Assembly (NCBI GenBank): GCA_030278955.1
Contig: JAOANR010000014.1
Location: forward strand, 39,135,453 to 39,199,452
Source: Hygrophila difformis
Taxonomy: Eukaryota; Streptophyta; Magnoliopsida; Lamiales; Acanthaceae
Direction of reading: 5' to 3'
DNA length: 64,000 bases
This document shows positions 58,580-64,000 of this stretch, in pieces. The position numbers and the translations under genes are program-made. The notes beneath the pieces are model-generated. The model made no database searches. It saw nothing but the letters and a program-made list of their open reading frames with translations, and had not been told where the DNA came from. How positions within the stretch are numbered: the first letter of the stretch is position 1; each line of letters starts with the position of its first letter.

Positions 58580-61500
58580 TTATGTGATAGTGCATAGGCC
58601 GAGATCTCTTCTTAATTTTTCGAATCTCTCACGATCAAGAGCCTTAGTAAAAATATCCGCATGTTGTTAAGTCGTTCCGACATGTTGTATGGACACTATT
58701 CCTTCCTCAACAAGATCCCTGATGAAGTGGTGTCTAAGGTCAATGTGCTTACTTCTCCCATGTTGAACTGGATTCTTTGAGATGTTGATCGCGCTCATGT
58801 TGTCACATAGTATAGTGAGGACTTCTTGATCAATACCATAGTCGAGCATCATTTGCTTCATCCATAGCAATTGTGCACAACAACTTCCAGCTGCAATGTA
58901 TTCAGCTTCGGCAGTTGATAGGGAAATGGAACTTTGTTTCTTGCTATACCAACTAACTAGGTTGGTTCCAATGTAAAAGCATCCTCCGGTTGTGCTTTTT
59001 CGATCATCCGCATCACCTGCCCAATCTGCATCACTATAACCAAGTAATGAAAGATTAGACTCTTTAGAGTACCAAATACCAAGATCACTGGTTCCTGAGA
59101 TATATTTGATCACTCGTTTGGCAGCCTTTAGGTGTGATTCCTTGGGGTCGGCTTGGTAACGAGCACAAACACCTACTGCATAGCTTATGTCTGGTCTACT
59201 TCCAGCTAGATATAGAAGGCTTCCGATGATGCTTCGATAGAGTTTCTGATCAACACTTTGACCACTAGGATCTTTGCTCATTTTGTCATTAGTCCCTATA
59301 GGCGTTCGAGCTGGTTTGCTGGACTCCATGCCAAACTTTTTAACAATGTTTCGGGCATACTTGGTTTGGCTTAGAAATATTCCATCTTTCTTCTGAGCAA
59401 CCTGCAAACCAAGAAAGTAAGTTAGTTCTCCTACCATGCTCATTTCAAATTCCTTACCCATTATTTCGATGAACTGGTCTTTGAGCACATGGTGTGTTGA
59501 TCCAAAAACAATGTCATCGACGTAGACTTGAGCAATGAGAATCCCTTTGTTCTCTCTTTTGATAAAGAGAGTCTTGTCCAAGCTCCCTCTTTCGAATCCA
59601 TGTTCAAGTAGGTATTTGGAGAGCCTTTCGTACCAAGCCCTAGGAGCTTGTTTTAGCCCATAGAGTGCCTTGTTGAGCTTGTAGACATGTTGAGGATGAT
59701 GGGGGTCTTCAAATCCTTTAGGCTGTTCTACGTATACTTCCTCATTCAGCCAGCCATTTAGGAAGGCACTTTTGACATCCATTTGAAACAGCTTGAATCC
59801 TAGCGAGCATGCGATCGATAGTAGTAGTCGGACAGCTTCAAGTCTTGCTACCGGTGCAAATGTTTCACTGAAGTCGACACCTTCGACTTGGGTGTAACCC
59901 TGAGCAACTAATCGAGCTTTGTTTCTAGTAATGTTCCCTTTTTCATCACTTTTGTTGCGAAAGATCCACTTGGTTCCGATTATGTTCTTGTCTTGAGGTC
60001 TTTCAACTAGGGTCCAGACTTCATTTCTTTCAAACTGGAGTAGTTCATCCTGCATAGCGCTTATCCAGTGTTCATCTTGAAGTGCTTCTTCAACTCTTGA
60101 GGGTTCGATCCTTGAAGTATAGCAGTGCAAGCCTGCAAGCTCTTTAAAGTCGATCTTTTTCCCTCGAGTCTTTCTCCTTTCATTTACATCACCAATAATG
60201 TCTTCAGGGTCATGATGCTTGTGAATGCGTCCATTTAGGTCCTTTTGAGGTTCTGCTTCTCGTGACGAGGTGTCCATGCTTGGCGTTTGGACTCGTTTGG
60301 TGGACTGTTCATCAGTAGTGGGTGGAGTTGTGCTGTGCTGATCATCCTGACCACTGGGAGTTTCATCATCATGAGGAGGAACATCCTCTTTGCTGGTCAC
60401 ATCTTCTATGGTCACATTTGTGGACTCCAGTACTTTCCTTGTCTTAGGAAGATATACTCTATATGCACGATTTGTTGTAGAGTATCCCACAAATATTCCT
60501 TCATTGCTTTTTTCTTGGAACTTCCCAACATGTTCCCTGTCATTTAGAACAAAACATTTGCTACCAAAAATATGAAAGTAAGTAATTGAGGTCTTTTTAC
60601 CGTTCCAAATCTCATATGGAGTCATAAGAGAGTTTGGCCTTAAGTAGACTCGGTTTATGGTGTAGCAAGCTGTGTTCACGGCTTCGGCCCAAAGGAATTC
60701 AGCCACTTTCTTTGAGTTGAGCATCACCCTAGACATTTCTTGTAGGGTTCGATTTCTTCTTTCGACTACTCCGTTTTGTTGAGGTATTTTTGGCGCCGAA
60801 TATTCATGCTTAATTCCATGTGTAGCACAGTATTCTTCAAAGGATTGATTTTCGAACTCTCGTCCATGATCACTTCGAATCCGTTTTACCTTGGTGTCCT
60901 TTTCGGTCATGAGTCAATTGCACAACTTCTCGAAGGCTTTGAATGTGTCGCCTTTTTCCCTGAGAAAATCTATCCAAGTGTACCTGGAGTAATCATCAAT
61001 ACATACAAAAATATATTTTTTACCTCCCAAGCTTTCAACTTCCATTGGACCAATAAGATCCATGTGCAGTAGGTCAAGACACTTGGTTGATCCAGGGAGT
61101 TCAGATAGTTTGTGTGAACTCCTGTGCTGTTTGTTCTTGGCACACTCGTTGCAGAGAACTACACTTGATTTATTGAATTGAGGAAGACCTTTGACTGCCC
61201 CGGTTCTGCTGAGTTTGATAAGATCTTTAAAGTTAAGATGTCCAAGCTTTTCATGCCATAATGTGATGTGATCCTTACCTGCAGCTGCACCAAAATTGCA
61301 AGTTTGAACAAGATGATAGCAATTATTTTTAGAACGCAAACCTCTCATAATGCATTCTTGATCTTGATTGAGCACTTGACAATCTTTCTTGGTAAACTGC
61401 ACCACAAGGTCCTCATCACACAATTGACTGATGCTTATCAAGTTAGCTTGGAGTCCATCGACAAAGAAAACAGGTGACAGTTCCTTCGAGCCATTGTTCT

Positions 61501-63566
61501 CAATGGTCCCTTGACCAATTAGGGCACCCTTTTTTTCATCTCCAAAAACAACGAATCCTCCATTAATTTCTTTGTAGTGTTTGAGCAGACTCCTTTCTCC
61601 TGTCATGTGTTTGGAACATCCACTGTCGAAGTACCACACTTTGTCTGCAGCATTCTTCTTTTGTGAAAGAAAGGCAACGTGACATTTGTTCTGAATTTTT
61701 GGAACCCATTCGCACTTGATGGAGATTAGCTTCATCTTGATTTTGTCATTTGGCCAGATGATGGGTTTCCCTGTTTGTAGATCTTTTACCAAAATTCCAC
61801 AGTTTTTGGTTTTGTGGCCTTCAAGCTTGCAATAATCGCATCTGAGTGGGATTGGAGGTGGAGGTCTCCTTGTCCATTTGTTTCTTCCTACAGGATGGAA
61901 CGATTTCTTGATAGTTCGGGGTTCACTTAGCATTCCTCCGGACACAAACTTGCTTTTCTTTTCTCCTCGTGAAGTTGAGGCTTGATATCCCAAGCCTTGT
62001 TTGTTGTTGCTCGGTCTTCCCATAGCAATTACGTCATCTAACTTGGCTTTTCCTTTGTTTAGAGCCGCCAGAGTGCTTTCAGCCTTGGCAAGTTTCTCTT
62101 GAACTTCAGTGAGTTCTGTGTGAAGAGCGTCTTTCTTCCCAAGCATACTATAGTACCACAGTTTATAGTCAACTTTTTCAACCTCCAGTTCCTTGTTTTC
62201 TTTCAGAAGCTCAGCATTTTTCTCGCGGAGTTCATTCACCAGTCCAGACAGCTCTGTGGACTCCTTTTCAAGTTCCTGATTTTTGCATGTGAGACTCTGG
62301 AGTTGTTCCTTTAGGCTTTCATTCTCGACATGTAATTCTACTGATTCAGCAATGGATATTTCCAGCTTCTCGAACGTTTCTTCGTAGAGATCATTGAGTT
62401 TACTGACGCTTTCATCTTGATTCCTAGCAAAAGAGTGAACCATGTTAGAGGAAACCATATTGACTGAGTTGGGACCCATACTTGTTTCGGGTTCATCATC
62501 ACTGTCCGAATCCCATGTGCCAACGAAGGCTACTCCATAGTTTACACCATGTTCATCAGACTCCTTCTCATCTTCCGAGTCACTAAATGTTACTTGATAG
62601 GATTTGCTGGACTCCTTTGGTCTGAGATTGGCACAGTCTTTTTTCATATGGCCTCTTCCCCCACATTCAAAGCATATGATCTCCTTGTCATCCTCAATCC
62701 TTGAAGATTTTGGTTTATTTTTGTCGAGAGACTTCGAGCCTTTCTGAGTGGATTTAGAGTTTGATGACCCGGCATCCTTCTTCATGGAGGAGTTGAATCT
62801 AGATCTACGGTTCTTGATGATCTGATTTAGTCTTTTGGACAGCATGGCCAGTTCTTCTTCGTCACTGAAGTCATCATGATTTTCCATGGAGAAGTCTTCC
62901 TCTTCCTTGGTCGTGGATTTGAATGCCACTGGTTTACTTTTGGTTCTGGGACAGTGATCCATTTCCCATGATTGTAGGATTCCCATTAGTTCATCAACCT
63001 GCAATTTATCAAAGTCTTTGTATAGTTCAAGTGCTGCGACCTTTGCATTGAACCTTTCCGGAAGCGTCCCAATGATTTTTCCTACAATGTCCTGTTGAGA
63101 ATACACTTTGCCAAGCTGAAGAGCTTGGTTGGTTAGATCACGGATACGACCAATATATTGGCCGACAGACTCATTATCATCCATAGAAATCTTATGAAAT
63201 TGTGCATCAAGAGTAATGATTCTAGATTTCTTTACCGGAGCCATACCCTCGTACGTATTGGCTAAAGTAGTCCAGACATCGTATGCAATCTTACACCCAG
63301 CGATAAGTCTGTATTGATCTTTTGTGAGAGCATTGTGAATGGCATTCAGGGCTTTGGAGTTCTTTGAAGCGGCAAGCTTCTCAGCAGCAGTCCATTCACT
63401 CCTTGGTTTGATGGTTTTTACACCGTCCTCTTCTTTTATTGGTGGATGGTATTGATTTTCTACTGCATCCCAAGCCCCTTCGTCCAGAGCAATGAGGAAA
63501 GCCTCCATTTGATCTTTCCAATATGCATAGTTTGATCCATCGAGCAATGGTGGTCTGGTTTTCCAT
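58580..63566 (-). pseudogene. gag-pol: Copia-2 gag-pol, nearly intact
   Basis: A single frame runs from 63643 to the stop at 58582-58580 with only two internal stops. TGA at 60916-60914 replaces the Arg codon CGA of copia-1. TAA at 58669-58667 replaces the Glu codon of copia-1 after HVGTT. All domains are present: gag (RPPLLDGSNYAYWK), zinc knuckle CFECGGRGHMKKDC, coiled coil, second knuckle CDYCKLEGHKTKNC, protease DSGCS, integrase zinc domain and triad, reverse transcriptase with YVDDIVFGS (near 59526-59515), and RNase H. The usual start ATG (63566) is out of frame because 17 bases found in copia-1 just behind it are missing. An ATG at 63643, in the LTR end, is in frame. Confidence 0.92.
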
Positions 63567-63600
63567 GCCTTTTGTTTGGATCTCGCTTTCCAAAGCGTGT

Positions 63601-63613
63601 GGCTCTGATACCA
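63601..63613 (-). other. Copia-2 primer-binding site (initiator Met tRNA)
   Basis: On the minus strand TGGTATCAGAGCC, two bases behind the LTR end. Confidence 0.93.
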
Positions 63614-63615
63614 AT

Positions 63616-64000
63616 TGTTAGGTCCGTTTGCGTGGATAACCAATTAAGTAGTCCTGAAAACTAGTTCAAGCACCTTTCGTGGACACGTTAAACAGTTTAT
63701 GAAATAAAGCAGCGGAAAGTAAATAAACTGTGAAAATAAAGAACTCAAGGTTTGTTGACCCAGTTCGGCACAAGCCTACATCTGGGGGATACCAATCCAG
63801 GAGATTCACTAATTCTTTTGATTTGATCCTCGATCTCAACAATAGTGAATTGTTTCGCCCAACTCCAATCACCAAGCGGACTGAATTGTCAAACCAAGAC
63901 ACTCCCCCTGTCTTGGTGAAGATCTCCCCGACCTTGCTTCAATCCCTTGAAGGCTCCTCCTTCAAGTTTGCCCTCGGTCGAAACCTGTTGGCGACTCTCC
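63616..64000 (-). repeat. Copia-2 5' LTR, partial
   Basis: 385 of about 916 bases are inside the window. They match the 3' LTR of the same element with two differences (54575 against 63820, and the GGTCG word near 54731 against 63976). Confidence 0.92.

Larger units (their letters stand above)
54371..64000 (-). mobile_element. Copia-2: SIRE-like Ty1/copia retrotransposon, minus strand, cut by the window end
   Basis: It has the same structure as copia-1, reversed: 3' LTR at 54371-55286, polypurine tract, env-like frame, pol, gag, primer site at 63613-63601, and a 5' LTR from 63616 that leaves the window. Its protein frames are closely similar to those of copia-1 but less damaged, with three stops and one 17-base deletion found. 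Confidence 0.94.

Overview
The window is about 64 kb of plant nuclear DNA made almost entirely of nested LTR retrotransposons. The evidence is angiosperm-type Ty3/gypsy (Tekay-, Athila- and Tat-like) and Ty1/copia (SIRE-like) polyproteins, primer-binding sites for plant tRNAs, large LTRs, spliceable introns and low-complexity AT-rich spacers. I see no bacterial-style operon, no rRNA or tRNA gene and no ordinary host gene standing outside a transposon. The species cannot be named from the sequence; a eudicot with a repeat-rich genome is a guess.

Layout, left to right. (A) 1-7802: a plus-strand chromovirus-like gypsy element. Its two LTRs look identical over the 1539 bp visible in both, yet its coding core is dead. 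(B) A Tat-like gypsy element is the backbone of the rest. Its 5' LTR ends at 19268, its gag starts at 19335, its gag-pol resumes at 39926 and ends at 45834, and an antisense, three-exon plant mobile domain gene lies behind pol (49382 down to 46567). Its 3' LTR was not found and is probably beyond the window. (Copia-1) 8594-18725: a plus-strand SIRE-like element sitting in or next to the 5' LTR of B, with target duplication AATTT. (C) 19948-39920: a minus-strand Athila-like element of 19,973 bp inside the B gag, with target duplication GATGC. It has 4.7-kb LTRs, an intact 1986-residue gag-pol and an F-box-like coding segment between pol and its 3' LTR. (D) 49795-52290: a solo LTR with target duplication TTAAT. 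(Copia-2) 54371 to beyond 64000: a minus-strand relative of copia-1.

How the parts relate. Removing C and one copy of GATGC rejoins the B gag frame exactly, so C is younger than B. The same logic makes copia-1 and the solo LTR D later than the DNA they interrupt. LTR differences counted by eye are about 12 substitutions in 4.7 kb for C and 4 in 0.9 kb for copia-1, so both are recent. C has an undamaged polyprotein and could be, or recently was, autonomous. The other coding regions carry stops or frameshifts, except the antisense plant mobile domain gene, whose three exons stay open.

The most unusual content is cargo and non-coding architecture: the F-box-like segment in C, which has no ATG of its own but starts at a splice acceptor; the intact antisense plant mobile domain gene in B; families of CGCGACAA palindromes in the LTRs and interior of C; and three copies of a polypurine-tract-like sequence dividing the 3' part of C into modules.
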